Shown here piece by piece: positions 28,027 through 37,296 of a DNA stretch of 64,000 nucleotides. The position numbers were made by a program, and so were the translations under genes. The notes under the pieces were generated by a model. That model had not been told where the DNA came from. It did no database searches and was given only the letters and a program-made list of their open reading frames with translations. Origin of the DNA: Opitutaceae bacterium EW11 (GTDB taxonomy: Bacteria > Verrucomicrobiota > Verrucomicrobiia > Opitutales > Opitutaceae); the NCBI GenBank assembly GCA_003054665.1, contig QAYY01000008.1:47665-111664 (forward strand). Reading direction: 5' to 3'. Each line of letters starts with the position of its first letter. Position 1 is the stretch's first letter.

Positions 28027-28043
28027 CAACCGGAGGTTCGGTT
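28027..28043. repeat. 17-bp hairpin motif, copy 2
   Basis: CAACCGGAGGTTCGGTT, identical to 15125-15141, here in the 65-bp gap between the convergent GH35 and GH43 stops. It forms a short hairpin but has no T-run, so a terminator role is uncertain. Confidence 0.5.
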
Positions 28044-28064
28044 TGGCGGCGGAACGCCGACGGG

Positions 28065-29753
28065 TCATTTCTTCCCGTCGAGGCGCACGTAGGGACCGAC
28101 GTGGCTGCCGACAAAGCCGCCGGCCACCGAAGTGCTGAGGATCGTGCCGTCTTCGTCGGCTTTCAGCGTCTTCCATCCCTCGTCGCCTGCGTCGTAGGAG
28201 AACGAATACTTCGCGCCGTTGCCGGAGATCTTGAGCACCGCGCTCTCAATGCCGTCCGGAAGCGAGGCTGCGGCGACTTGCTCGGGTTCGCCTGGCTTGT
28301 CCGACGCCATGCGTTCGAGGAAAACCTCGGCGCCGGAGCCTTGGCGGCGCAGTCCCAGGAAAAAGTGATGCGTTTCGTTCTGGAAGGCGGCGATTCCGGC
28401 GGAGGCGCCGTTGCTCGGAAGATGGACCTTGAGCGAGGCGTCGAACGCGGCGTGCTGCTGGCGGTGGCCGAGGAAAGACGGGTTGCCGGTTCCGTTGAGG
28501 GTCTCGGCTCGTGCCTCAAGGACGAGCGAGCCCGGAATGAGATGGAAGTCCCACCAGGGTCGGGCGGGCGTGCGGATGAGATTCCAGACGGGATTCAGGC
28601 TCCTCGAGTCGAACTGGTCCCGCCAGGTGAAGTTGCCGGTGAGCGACATGCCGGACGAATTGCGCGCATGGAAGGACGGCAGCTGGGGGCGCATCGGCAG
28701 GACGGTTTTGGGGTCGAGAATGGTCGGCCAATCGTCGTGCCATGTGACAGGGAGAAGAAAGGTTTCGCGGCCCGTGTTGTAGAGATCGCCCTGATACGGG
28801 CGGCAGCCGAGAAAGACGGCCCACCAGGTTCCGTCGAGTCCCTCCAAGAAATCCGCGTGCCCGGTGCAGGTGACGGGATTCTGCCGGTCCGGCGGCAGCG
28901 TGCGCTGCGTGATGACCGGGTTCTTTTCCCACGGAGTGTACGGACCCATGGGCGAGTGGCTGCGGAAGATGACCTGCGAGTGTTCCGGTCCGGTGCCGCC
29001 TTCGGCGCAGGTCAGGTAATACCAGTTCTTCCGCTTGAAGATATGGGGGCCCTCGATCCACACCGGCTTTGCCGCGAGGTTGACGCCGCCGTTCACGATG
29101 ATCTTGCGCGGCCCGACGAGCTTCTGGGTGTCGATGTCGAACTGCTGGATCCAGATGGCGCGATGGCCGGAGTAGAGCGGTTTGTTCCCGGGCGGGGGAC
29201 CGTTGTTGATCACGTACGCCTTGCCGTCCTCGTCGAAGAAGAAAGACGGATCGATGCCGTCGATCTCCGGCAGCCAGACCGGATCGCTCCATGGACCGGC
29301 GGGATTGTTTGCCGTGACGAAGAAGTTTCCTCCTCCGTCCACGAGCGTGGTGATGACGTAATATTTCCCGTGGTAGAAGCGGATCGTGGGCGCGAAGATG
29401 CCGCGGGAGACGCCGAGTCCGTCGAGTTTCAACTGACCGGGCCGATCCAGCACGTGGCCGATCTGTCGCCATTGCACAAGATCGCGGCTGTGAAAGATCG
29501 GGACGCCGGGGAAGAACGCGAAGCTCGAATTGACGAGGTAGAAATCGTCGCCGACGCGGCAGACGCTCGGGTCGGGATAAAACCCGGCCAGGATGGGATT
29601 CTGATAGGTGTTCGGTGCGAGCGGCGCCTGGAAGACCGCGTCGCGACCGGTGTATTCAAACCAATCGAACGCGGCGGAAGGCGCCGTCGGTTCGACGGCC
29701 GAGGCAAACCAGGGACACAGCAGGGCGATCCCGAGGAACAGGAAGCGTTTCAT
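28065..29753 (-). CDS. glycoside hydrolase family 43 beta-xylosidase/arabinofuranosidase, exported
   Basis: 562 aa from the ATG at 29753, with a signal peptide (residues 1-19, ending F-A-S-A-V). The five-bladed propeller catalytic domain begins N-P-I-L-A-G-F-Y-P-D-P-S. The base Asp61, the pKa-modulating Asp168 (D-G-I-D-P-S) and the acid Glu234 (W-I-E-G-P-H) are all visible. A C-terminal concanavalin-like beta-sandwich (about 375-560) is the one usual for xylosidases of this family. It is the last gene of the minus-strand xylan set. Xylosidase and arabinofuranosidase activities cannot be told apart from sequence; the context favours xylo-oligosaccharides. Confidence 0.9.
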   Translation of the reverse strand: MKRFLFLGIALLCPWFASAVEPTAPSAAFDWFEYTGRDAVFQAPLAPNTYQNPILAGFYPDPSVCRVGDDFYLVNSSFAFFPGVPIFHSRDLVQWRQIGHVLDRPGQLKLDGLGVSRGIFAPTIRFYHGKYYVITTLVDGGGNFFVTANNPAGPWSDPVWLPEIDGIDPSFFFDEDGKAYVINNGPPPGNKPLYSGHRAIWIQQFDIDTQKLVGPRKIIVNGGVNLAAKPVWIEGPHIFKRKNWYYLTCAEGGTGPEHSQVIFRSHSPMGPYTPWEKNPVITQRTLPPDRQNPVTCTGHADFLEGLDGTWWAVFLGCRPYQGDLYNTGRETFLLPVTWHDDWPTILDPKTVLPMRPQLPSFHARNSSGMSLTGNFTWRDQFDSRSLNPVWNLIRTPARPWWDFHLIPGSLVLEARAETLNGTGNPSFLGHRQQHAAFDASLKVHLPSNGASAGIAAFQNETHHFFLGLRRQGSGAEVFLERMASDKPGEPEQVAAASLPDGIESAVLKISGNGAKYSFSYDAGDEGWKTLKADEDGTILSTSVAGGFVGSHVGPYVRLDGKK

Positions 29754-29869
29754 CGTCGGAGTGTTTGGGGTGACTGGGGTGCCGGAAAACCCCCGCGGCG
29801 GGCAGGCTCCGCGCTTCCGGAGAAAAGTGCGAGCTTTTGAGAGGAAACTTCGACGAAACCGACTCCGCT

Positions 29870-32023
29870 TCACTGGCCGGTGCCGGGGACGTCCGGGCGC
29901 TTGACCGCTTCGTAGAAGTCCAGCGAGTGCTCGGCCGGCTCGACCCCCGTCGGGATCGGCCGCTTCGAGAATGTCTGGAAATAGAGGATACACGAATCGC
30001 GCCACTCCCGCGCGTCCCGTTCCTGATGGCGGAGGAGCGCCTGGACGTGGAGGAACCGTGCCGGATCGACCTTGGGCTCGAGCGTGTCCCAGGCCTTTTG
30101 GAAGCTGCGCACGGAATCGACGCCGTGCTGGTAACGCAGGCAGAGTTCGTCCCAGAGCGTTCGCCCCGACTTCATCCGGTAGTCCCAGGAAACGTGGTGA
30201 AACCAGAGCAGCAGGGCCTCGGGACAGGTGGGCAGATTCTCCCACTCGTCGCGAACGGGAGGCGCGTATTGATCCAGAGCTTTCGAACCGGTGGAACTGC
30301 GGTCGAAGCCGATCCCGGCCGCGTCGGCCCGGTGATAATACGGCGCCGTCCAGTCGGCTCTGCCGCCGTCGACCCACGGCCCCGGGCCGTAGTGGTGGTC
30401 CCGCGCCATGAGGTGGTGCAGGCCGAGCGGCATCGAATAGTCCACGGCCGCCTCGCGGGATTCCAGAAGGACCGGCTTCAGCGTGGAAAGGAGGGTGGGA
30501 TCGTTGGAGAACGTCATCCGTATCCACTCGTCGGCGATCGCGTCCGGCGTCGCTTCGTGATCCCACGCCAGTCGTCCGAAGGCGTACCAGTTGGCGGCCG
30601 CGATCGGGTGCCCGGTCCAGTTGCGTTCGTTGCCGGTGTTGGCCACGCCTGCGATCACGCTGAGCGCGTGGCGATCGAGCGAGCCGTCGACGACGCGGGC
30701 GACCGTCGAGCCCGGTCCCTCGGCGTGGGTGTCGGCCGCGAGCGCTTCCTTGAAAAGCGTGCCGAGGTAGACGAGGTGGATGGAGGCGCCGAGGTATTCC
30801 TGCGTGATCTGCAGTTCCAGGCCGAGCGGCGTTTTGGGCATCGCGCCGAAGAGCGGGTGAAACGGCTCGCGCGGCATGAAATCGATCGGCCCGTTCTTGA
30901 TCTGCACGACGACGTTGTCTCGGAACTGGCCGTCGAGCGGCTTGAACTCGGTGTAAGCCTGTTTGGCGCGGTCGTCGGGGACGTTCTGATCGTAGACAAA
31001 CGCGCGCCACATCACGATTCCGCCGTGCGGCGCAAGGGCGTCGGCGAGCAGGTTCGCGCCGTCGGCGTGATTCCTGCCGTAGGCCTGCGGCCCCGGTTGG
31101 CCCTCGGAATTCGCCTTCACGAGAAAACCGCCGAAATCTGGAATAGCGCGATAGATCTCCGCGACTTTGTCCTTCCACCAGGCGCGCACGGAGGGATCGA
31201 GGGGATCCGCGGTCTTGAGCCCGCCGAGTTCGACCGGGGCACTGAAACGGGCTGTCAGGTAAACACGGATACCGTAGGGCCGAAGCGTGCCGGCGAGCGC
31301 CGCGACCTTGTCGAGGAAAGGCGGCGTGAGCACCTGGGCGTTCGCATTCACGTTGGTCAACACCGCGCCATTGATCCCGATCGAGGCGTTGGCCCGGGCG
31401 TAGTCGCGGATGCGGGGCGAGACGTAGTCGGGGAGATTGAACCAGTCCCAAAGCGAGAGGCCCGCATAGCCGCGTTCGACCCAGCGGTTGAGGTTGTCCC
31501 AATGATTGAGCAGCCGGCGCTGAATCTTCGGCGCGGAGAGGAGATTCAGACCATCGAGCGGCTCATTCGTCTGCAGGTGACGGAGAAGGGCGAACACTCC
31601 GTAGAGGGCGCCGACGTCGCTGTTGGCCGCGACAACGATGCGTCGCCGGCCGGCGACCTTCGTGTCCCGGAGCAGAAAACCCTCGTTGCCGAGCGGTTTC
31701 AGCGCGTCTCCAAGGTTCAGCTCCTGCAGTTCGGGCAGAGATTCCGGCGTGCCGACAAGCAGTGCGGAAGAGGCGTTTCCTGCCATGTCCGCGAACGCGG
31801 GGCTGGCGTCGAGCAGGCTGGGAAGCGCGAGCTGCAATTCGTCGCGCGCCGCCTGAAGCGTGGGACTCGACGCAGGGCAGACGACCGTGCCCAGGGCTTC
31901 GGCGGCCGAGTGGCGGAGCGCCGGATTGGAGATCGGCTCGTACCGGAGCCAGAGTCGGTATCCATCTTCGCCCCGGAGGACGGCGACCGCGAAAAGGAGG
32001 AGAGTCAGGAGGGAAGCGCGCAT
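29870..32023 (-). CDS. aguA: alpha-glucuronidase, family GH67, exported
   Basis: 717 aa from the ATG at 32023, which gives a clean signal peptide (M-R-A-S-L-L-T..., cleavage near R-G-E-D); more upstream codons are open but unlikely. GH67 removes 4-O-methylglucuronic acid from the non-reducing end of aldouronic acids derived from glucuronoxylan. The catalytic residues are in place: acid Glu307 (K-A-N-S-E-G-Q-P-G-P), Asp364 (K-P-L-D-G-Q-F) and Glu386 (P-R-E-P-F-H-P). The length is normal. It is 116 bp upstream of the GH43 gene and 144 bp after GH8 on the same strand. Confidence 0.95.
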   Translation of the reverse strand: MRASLLTLLLFAVAVLRGEDGYRLWLRYEPISNPALRHSAAEALGTVVCPASSPTLQAARDELQLALPSLLDASPAFADMAGNASSALLVGTPESLPELQELNLGDALKPLGNEGFLLRDTKVAGRRRIVVAANSDVGALYGVFALLRHLQTNEPLDGLNLLSAPKIQRRLLNHWDNLNRWVERGYAGLSLWDWFNLPDYVSPRIRDYARANASIGINGAVLTNVNANAQVLTPPFLDKVAALAGTLRPYGIRVYLTARFSAPVELGGLKTADPLDPSVRAWWKDKVAEIYRAIPDFGGFLVKANSEGQPGPQAYGRNHADGANLLADALAPHGGIVMWRAFVYDQNVPDDRAKQAYTEFKPLDGQFRDNVVVQIKNGPIDFMPREPFHPLFGAMPKTPLGLELQITQEYLGASIHLVYLGTLFKEALAADTHAEGPGSTVARVVDGSLDRHALSVIAGVANTGNERNWTGHPIAAANWYAFGRLAWDHEATPDAIADEWIRMTFSNDPTLLSTLKPVLLESREAAVDYSMPLGLHHLMARDHHYGPGPWVDGGRADWTAPYYHRADAAGIGFDRSSTGSKALDQYAPPVRDEWENLPTCPEALLLWFHHVSWDYRMKSGRTLWDELCLRYQHGVDSVRSFQKAWDTLEPKVDPARFLHVQALLRHQERDAREWRDSCILYFQTFSKRPIPTGVEPAEHSLDFYEAVKRPDVPGTGQ

Positions 32024-32167
32024 GGCGAAGGGAAAAGATACCAGTTGGGGAAAGGTGAGGCGGCGCGGCCCGTCGACGAGCCGTCCGTTACGAAGAGCGA
32101 TCCACGCCGCGCGTCGAACGAGCAGCGGGCTCCGCAGCCAAGACAAGAATGTGTCTTGTCGGAAGAA

Positions 32168-33373
32168 CTACTTCGCCGCCGGCTCGTGGATCCGGAAGCG
32201 TCCGCTCACCTCGAGCAAACCGAAAAAGTAGAGCAGACCGTCGTAATACCGGTATTTGCCGGTCGGCGGTTCCAGTTCCCAAAGCCGTTGCACGAACGGC
32301 TGAGCCACGTCGCGGTCGGCCGCGAGCCCGGCGGCGGCGGCCATCGCGTAGAGCCCGACCGACGTTTCCGCTCCCAGCGGTTTTCCGTCGAGGCTGTACT
32401 GGTTGGAAAAATCAGGACCCTGGGAAACGAAGAAACGGAGGATGCGGTTCGACTGCTCCTTCTGCCACGGGTCCGTCCTCCACCACGCATAGTCGAGCGC
32501 GACATTGTGCAGGATGCGGAAGGCGTCGTAACGAAACGCGCCGGGATAGCCGGGGCGCGGCGTGCCGTCGTAGTTGGCGTACTCCGGCATCAGGCCCGTC
32601 TTCTTGTGCGCGGCTTTGCGGAAGAATTCACGGCTGATCTTCGTGGCTTCAGACCAGAAGGCACGGTCCGTGTCCGACCACTGCGCCCAGAGTTCGTAAA
32701 ATGCCGGGAGGTGATACGACGGATCGGTGAACTGGCTGCCGGGGCCCGACGGCACAAACGTCACCTGTTTTTCCTTCAGGTTGAAAATGCTTCCGACGCC
32801 CTCGCCGCGACGATCGGTCAGCACGGCTTTGAGAAGCGCCTGTGCCTCGGCTCGGTAGTTGAAAATCCCCTGACCGTCTCCCCAACGATTGGAGGCAAAC
32901 AGCAGCGCCATGATGAACCACTCTTCGCCGTCGCTGGCGGACCCCTGGTCGATCTGCGTGCCGTCGTACCGGCAGTGCCAGGCGAAGTACCCTTTGCGGG
33001 GCCCCTCGGCGTGATACATGTGCGTCCGGGCCCACTTCCAGAGCCGGTCGAACTCCGCTTTGTGGTCCGTTTGCACGGCCAGCATCATCCCGTAGCTCAT
33101 CCCCTCGGTGCGCACGTCCTCGTTGCCGGTGTCGGCGATGTAGGCCATGTCGTCGCTGACGGGGAAATACAGGCGCTGGTACTGCGGTTCGCCCTGGAAA
33201 AAGTGTTTCCAGGCCCCATTGATCTTGGCGTCGATCTCCAGCTGCGACTTGCCCAGCCAGTCCGCGAACAAGTTCGGATACCGGTCGGGCGGTGGCGTGC
33301 CGGCGCCGAAAACGAAGGCTGCGGCCAGGGGGAGAATCGCCGCGGCGAGGAGGGCGCGTCCCGGGAAAACCAT
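32168..33373 (-). CDS. reducing-end xylose-releasing exo-oligoxylanase (GH8), exported
   Basis: 401 aa with a signal peptide (residues 1-24, ending F-V-F-G-A-G). The (alpha/alpha)6 GH8 domain carries the acid Glu90 in D-V-R-T-E-G-M-S-Y-G-M-M and the base Asp283 in A-F-R-Y-D-A-F-R, the arrangement of Rex-type enzymes. These trim xylose from the reducing end of xylo-oligosaccharides, complementing GH67, GH43 and GH52, which act on other ends or branches. It starts 6 bp after the transporter stop, so they are almost certainly co-transcribed. An endo-xylanase role is possible but less likely at this length and context. Confidence 0.9.
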   Translation of the reverse strand: MVFPGRALLAAAILPLAAAFVFGAGTPPPDRYPNLFADWLGKSQLEIDAKINGAWKHFFQGEPQYQRLYFPVSDDMAYIADTGNEDVRTEGMSYGMMLAVQTDHKAEFDRLWKWARTHMYHAEGPRKGYFAWHCRYDGTQIDQGSASDGEEWFIMALLFASNRWGDGQGIFNYRAEAQALLKAVLTDRRGEGVGSIFNLKEKQVTFVPSGPGSQFTDPSYHLPAFYELWAQWSDTDRAFWSEATKISREFFRKAAHKKTGLMPEYANYDGTPRPGYPGAFRYDAFRILHNVALDYAWWRTDPWQKEQSNRILRFFVSQGPDFSNQYSLDGKPLGAETSVGLYAMAAAAGLAADRDVAQPFVQRLWELEPPTGKYRYYDGLLYFFGLLEVSGRFRIHEPAAK

Positions 33374-33379
33374 GATGCC

Positions 33380-34876
33380 TCAGGCGTTGGTCGCGGCGTA
33401 TTTCTTCCGCCGTTCCTGCAGTTCGTCGCGAATCCGGAGCGCCAGGGCGTTGGTGATCGGGTAGGCGAAGAGGACGAGGACGGCGAGGAGGAATGGGATG
33501 GCGGCGTACACCGTAGCGGCGAGACGAATACCGAGCATCGAATGCTGCGTCTGGGCGGTGTTGGCCACATAGCCGTAGCCGGCGAGAATCCAGCCGCCGA
33601 GCGCGCCGCCGAGACCGAGGCCCGCCTTGAGGGCGAAGACGACGCCGGCGAAGGCGAAGCCCGTGGCGCGGCGGGAGTTCTTCCATTCCGAATAGTCGGG
33701 AACGTCGGCGATCATCGACCAGAGCAGCGGAATCGTGGGACCGTAGGCGGCGCCCCAGAGCGCGCTGAGGAAAAACACGGTTCCGATCGAAGTCGGCGGG
33801 ACGAAGAAAAAGACCGCGGTGACGATCGTGGTGAGCCCGAGCCCGACGATAAACACGGTCTTCTTGCCGAAGCGATCGGACAGCGTGGTGGAGAAGAAAA
33901 TGCCGACGATCTGAAGCAGCGTGCCGGTGACGTTGAACAGGCTGAAGCCGACGCTGGCGGCGTTGGAACCGTCGGGTCGCACGAGCAGGCCGAAGAGGTT
34001 GAGGACAGACTTCCACCAGGAGGGCTCACCGCCGGAAATGGACGCCAGACCGATGGCGTTCACGAAATCGGCGACCTTCTGCTGCTCGAGGTAGTAGCTG
34101 AAGTAGTAGTTCAGGGAGCCGCCGCGGAGGGCGAGCGTCGTGAAGACGAAGAGCGTGACGAAAAACATCACCACCCAGGGGCGGCAGGTGAAGACGTCGA
34201 CGAGGTCGCTCTTGAACGAGGTCTTCTGCTGGGGATTGGGCTGAACGCGCTCCTTCGTGACCGCGAAGGTGACGACGTTGAACACCACGATGGCGCTGGC
34301 GAAGATGGCGATGGTGAGCGACCAACCCTTGCCGGAGTCTCCCTGGCCGAACTTGTCGACGAGCGGAAGGGCGAGCGTGGTGATGACCAGCTGGCCGATG
34401 ATTCCGAGGCAGAGGCGGTAGCTGGAAATGCTGGTGCGCTCGCGCGGCTCCGACGTCATTACACCGGTGAGAGCGGCGTACGGCGTATTGTTCGCCGAGT
34501 ACGCCATCATGAGGAGCAGGTACGTCGTGGCGGCGTAGATCATCTTTCCGCTCGAGCCCAGATTGGGAACGCTGTACGCGGCCCAGAAAAGGAGGCCGAA
34601 CGGCACGCCGGTGAACAACACCCAGGGCCGGAACTTGCCCCAGCGCGTCTGGGTGCGATCGGAAAGCGCGCCGACGATCGGATCGAAAACCGCGTCGACC
34701 AGCCGGACCAGGATGAAGAGCCAACCTACCGCGGAGGCGGTGAGTCCAACAGTGTCGGTGTAGAACCGCTGTTGGTACAGGATCATCGAGAGGAAGAAGA
34801 AATTCGTGGCCGCGTCGCCGAGGCCGTAGCCGAACTTCTCGCGGAAGGAGAGCTTGCCGGAGTGATCTCTGGTCAT
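33380..34876 (-). CDS. GPH-family sugar:cation symporter, probably for xylo-oligosaccharides
   Basis: 498 aa, about 12 transmembrane helices, inner membrane. The family signature is present near the N-terminus (F-G-Y-G-L-G-D-A-A-T-N, then D-A-V-F-D-P-I-V-G and D-R-T-Q-T-R-W-G-K-F-R-P-W), as in MelB/XynT-type glycoside-pentoside-hexuronide transporters. It is sandwiched between GH8 (6 bp away) and GH52 (43 bp away), so it probably imports xylose oligomers or xylose with H+ or Na+. Substrate inferred from context only. There is an enlarged segment around 285-310 (loop with S-G-G-E-P-S-W-W). Confidence 0.9.
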   Translation of the reverse strand: MTRDHSGKLSFREKFGYGLGDAATNFFFLSMILYQQRFYTDTVGLTASAVGWLFILVRLVDAVFDPIVGALSDRTQTRWGKFRPWVLFTGVPFGLLFWAAYSVPNLGSSGKMIYAATTYLLLMMAYSANNTPYAALTGVMTSEPRERTSISSYRLCLGIIGQLVITTLALPLVDKFGQGDSGKGWSLTIAIFASAIVVFNVVTFAVTKERVQPNPQQKTSFKSDLVDVFTCRPWVVMFFVTLFVFTTLALRGGSLNYYFSYYLEQQKVADFVNAIGLASISGGEPSWWKSVLNLFGLLVRPDGSNAASVGFSLFNVTGTLLQIVGIFFSTTLSDRFGKKTVFIVGLGLTTIVTAVFFFVPPTSIGTVFFLSALWGAAYGPTIPLLWSMIADVPDYSEWKNSRRATGFAFAGVVFALKAGLGLGGALGGWILAGYGYVANTAQTQHSMLGIRLAATVYAAIPFLLAVLVLFAYPITNALALRIRDELQERRKKYAATNA

Positions 34877-34919
34877 GGAGGGGTGAGCTGGGGGGGACTA
34901 AGAAGTGGGGGCCGCGGGA

Positions 34920-37001
34920 CTACTCCTGCAGCCAGAGGAAGGCGGTCACGCCACGGGGGTAGTAGCGGCTGCCGCAGGCTTCGCCGGTGTCGCTGTGGAT
35001 CTGATCGCACATGGCATTGGCGCCGCAGCCGGGAGTCCGCTGCCAGTTAGCATGAACCCGATCGGCCGCGCGGGCTTCGTCGTTCAGTGTATCCGGGAAC
35101 AGGCGACGCACGACGTGCTGCGCGAGGGCGATCTTGCTGAACCAGGTGTTTTTGCTCGTGCTGCTCATCTTCCAGCCGCCGCTCGTTTCGTCGAGGCAGA
35201 CGCCGCGCTGGAACGCGCCCTTGAGGTGCCGCCGCAGGCAGGCGAACAGCGGAGCGAACTGCTTCAGGCTGTCCTCCATCCCGAGATACAGCGGATAGAC
35301 GAAGCCCTCTACCGCGGGAAGGATCCGCGAGCGGTTGCCCTTCTCGAACACCGCCGGGAAGAACCCGGTGTCGTTCTCGAAGCGGCCGACAATCGTCTTC
35401 TGCAGGCGCTCGATGGCCTGCTGCGACCGCGCGGCGAGCGCCGTGTCGTTGAGTTTGGAATACGTGCGCTCCAGGAGCAGCCAGGCGCCGAGCGCCTTGA
35501 CCGCGAGATAGAGATTGTTGCGGGCCTGCCCGAGGCTGACGTCAAGGCTGTCGTAGGTGGTGATCTCCGAGCCCTTGCCGCAGCGGTCGGAATCGCACTT
35601 CAGCACGCCGTCGCGCTTCGCCGGCTCGGGGTGGTCGCGGAGCTCCATGCTTTCGAGGCAGCGCTGGAGGACGGTGCGGTGCTTCTGCAGCCAGGCCCAG
35701 TCGCCGGTGCGCCAGACGTACGTCAGGGCGGTGAGGACCCAATTCAGCAGCTGCTCCATGGTCATGTGGCTGAAGCAACCGGTGAGGTTGTCGCACTCGT
35801 AGCTGGAGCGGCCGGGCAGCGTGAAATGGTTGGTCACGCCCATGTCGTGCGTGAAAGAGAGTCCGCCCGGGACCAGCTGGCCCTCCGGCGTGCGGATCCG
35901 GTCGGTGTAGCTGTAGCGTTCGACGAAAAAGTCGAGGGCGTTGCGAACCGCCCACGGGTGCCATTCCAGCTCGAAAAACAGGTGGTCCACCGTGAGGTCG
36001 AACGTGTTGATCATCCGGTATTCGCCCTCGTTGACGTTCCAGAGCAGCCCCTCGCGGCGGCGGAGGAGCTGCGAGCTTCCGAGGTAACTGTGCGTCGCCT
36101 GGGCAAGGAGGAATTTCTGATCGGCGTTGAGTTTGCTCGCGGCCAGCTCGCGGTCGCGCTCGGCGGCGAGAGAGAGGTATTTGCCGTGGTTCGCGAGACC
36201 GAAACGCAGGACCTCCTCGAGCGAGGAGAACCATTCGGTAAACGCGTACTTCGCTTCGATCCCGGTGGTGATCACGCCGGGCTGATAAAACCCGAGCACG
36301 AGCGGGTAATCGCGTTTTGCTCCCGCCGGCACGGTGAACACCAGCGCGCATTCGGAGCCCAGCACGTGCAGCCCGCGGAAGTCCGCCGGATTTTCTTCGA
36401 ACACGCCGAAACTCTGGCGGAACGAAAGTTCGTTGGACGGCGCCGTGGCGAAACCCCAGCTGTTGCCGCCGGCAAAACCGTTAAGGTCCGCGTGCGTCTC
36501 CTGCAGCGGGCGCACCTGCAGATCCGGCTCGGAGAGGCCGAAAACAACCTGGACGGGCTCTTTGCCGGTCGAGTTGTCGAAGCCGATCGAGCCGCAGACT
36601 AGGGGAGCGAAATGGAAACGCGCCTGCTCTGCGGGAAGCGCGGCGGCGTCGGGGATGCGTGCGAAGGGACTGCTCAGCGCGAAGTGCAGTTGGTCGAATG
36701 TCCACTCATCCGTCGCCCAATTGAGAGTGCGACGATACTCGTTCGCGCGCAGCGCGTGCGTCTTTTTTCCAAAGCCGTCCGGCTTGGCTTCGCCGGTGAA
36801 TGTTCCGATTGCCGACGCGACCGGCTTGAAGAACGGGAGGAGCTGCCACGGCGCGGAGCCGCGCTTGAAACCGACGTAGACGTTCTGTTTGGCCGGCCCC
36901 CTCAACGCTTGTCCGAAACCTCCCGGAGAATCGACCAAGCCAACCGTGAAGCTGGCGAATGCACCAAATGGCGAGTGTTGCGTGTGGTAGCTCTCGTTCA
37001 T
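34920..37001 (-). CDS. beta-xylosidase, family GH52, cytoplasmic
   Basis: 693 aa without a signal peptide. The start M-N-E-S-Y-H and F-G-A-F-A-S-F-T-x-G, G-G-F-G and K-K-T-H-A-L-R-A-N-E-Y are diagnostic of GH52. The nucleophile region is N-E-G-E-Y-R-M (325 or 327) and the acid/base lies in Y-D-S-L-D-V-S-L-G-Q-A-R-N-N (484 or 487). It releases xylose from the non-reducing end of xylo-oligosaccharides. It is the first gene of the minus-strand xylan set, with its stop 43 bp before the transporter. Lacking a signal, it should act after import, unlike the GH8, GH67 and GH43 enzymes. Confidence 0.94.
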   Translation of the reverse strand: MNESYHTQHSPFGAFASFTVGLVDSPGGFGQALRGPAKQNVYVGFKRGSAPWQLLPFFKPVASAIGTFTGEAKPDGFGKKTHALRANEYRRTLNWATDEWTFDQLHFALSSPFARIPDAAALPAEQARFHFAPLVCGSIGFDNSTGKEPVQVVFGLSEPDLQVRPLQETHADLNGFAGGNSWGFATAPSNELSFRQSFGVFEENPADFRGLHVLGSECALVFTVPAGAKRDYPLVLGFYQPGVITTGIEAKYAFTEWFSSLEEVLRFGLANHGKYLSLAAERDRELAASKLNADQKFLLAQATHSYLGSSQLLRRREGLLWNVNEGEYRMINTFDLTVDHLFFELEWHPWAVRNALDFFVERYSYTDRIRTPEGQLVPGGLSFTHDMGVTNHFTLPGRSSYECDNLTGCFSHMTMEQLLNWVLTALTYVWRTGDWAWLQKHRTVLQRCLESMELRDHPEPAKRDGVLKCDSDRCGKGSEITTYDSLDVSLGQARNNLYLAVKALGAWLLLERTYSKLNDTALAARSQQAIERLQKTIVGRFENDTGFFPAVFEKGNRSRILPAVEGFVYPLYLGMEDSLKQFAPLFACLRRHLKGAFQRGVCLDETSGGWKMSSTSKNTWFSKIALAQHVVRRLFPDTLNDEARAADRVHANWQRTPGCGANAMCDQIHSDTGEACGSRYYPRGVTAFLWLQE

Positions 37002-37103
37002 GAGTCAAACGGGTGCTCGGACCGGACTGGGGGAGTGTGGCGGGGCGGCCGAGGTAGACAATCAGTAGCTGCCAGCGAAGATGCCCACTCAAAACCGCCT
37101 GCA

Positions 37104-37117
37104 GTCTAACATTAGAC
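37104..37117. promoter_or_regulatory. perfect 14-bp inverted repeat, candidate operator of the xylan genes
   Basis: GTCTAACATTAGAC: six-base arms GTCTAA/TTAGAC around CA. It lies 103 bp upstream of the GH52 start (minus) and 180 bp upstream of the plus-strand gene at 37297. In this GC-rich DNA an AT-rich perfect palindrome is notable. No regulator gene of a matching kind lies next to it, and no second copy was spotted near GH35. Confidence 0.45.
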
Positions 37118-37296
37118 GGTTCGCATTCCTGCGTGCATCTCGGCACCGCCGAACGCGAGCGGGCGGCCATGAATCCATCATCTGGTGACAGGGCGCGCCG
37201 TGCTCGACGCGCGCCGGAAACGGCGAATTTTCGGCTGCCTGCAGGAATGTTTCGGCCGCCGGGTTCATCGCGGCGCGGCCGTGCCGATGCTGAATC

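Noticed and set aside
29837-35050. Plus-strand open frame of over 1700 codons across the xylan genes
   Set aside because: Antisense to GH67, GH8 and the transporter; composition is typical of a reverse-frame artefact.
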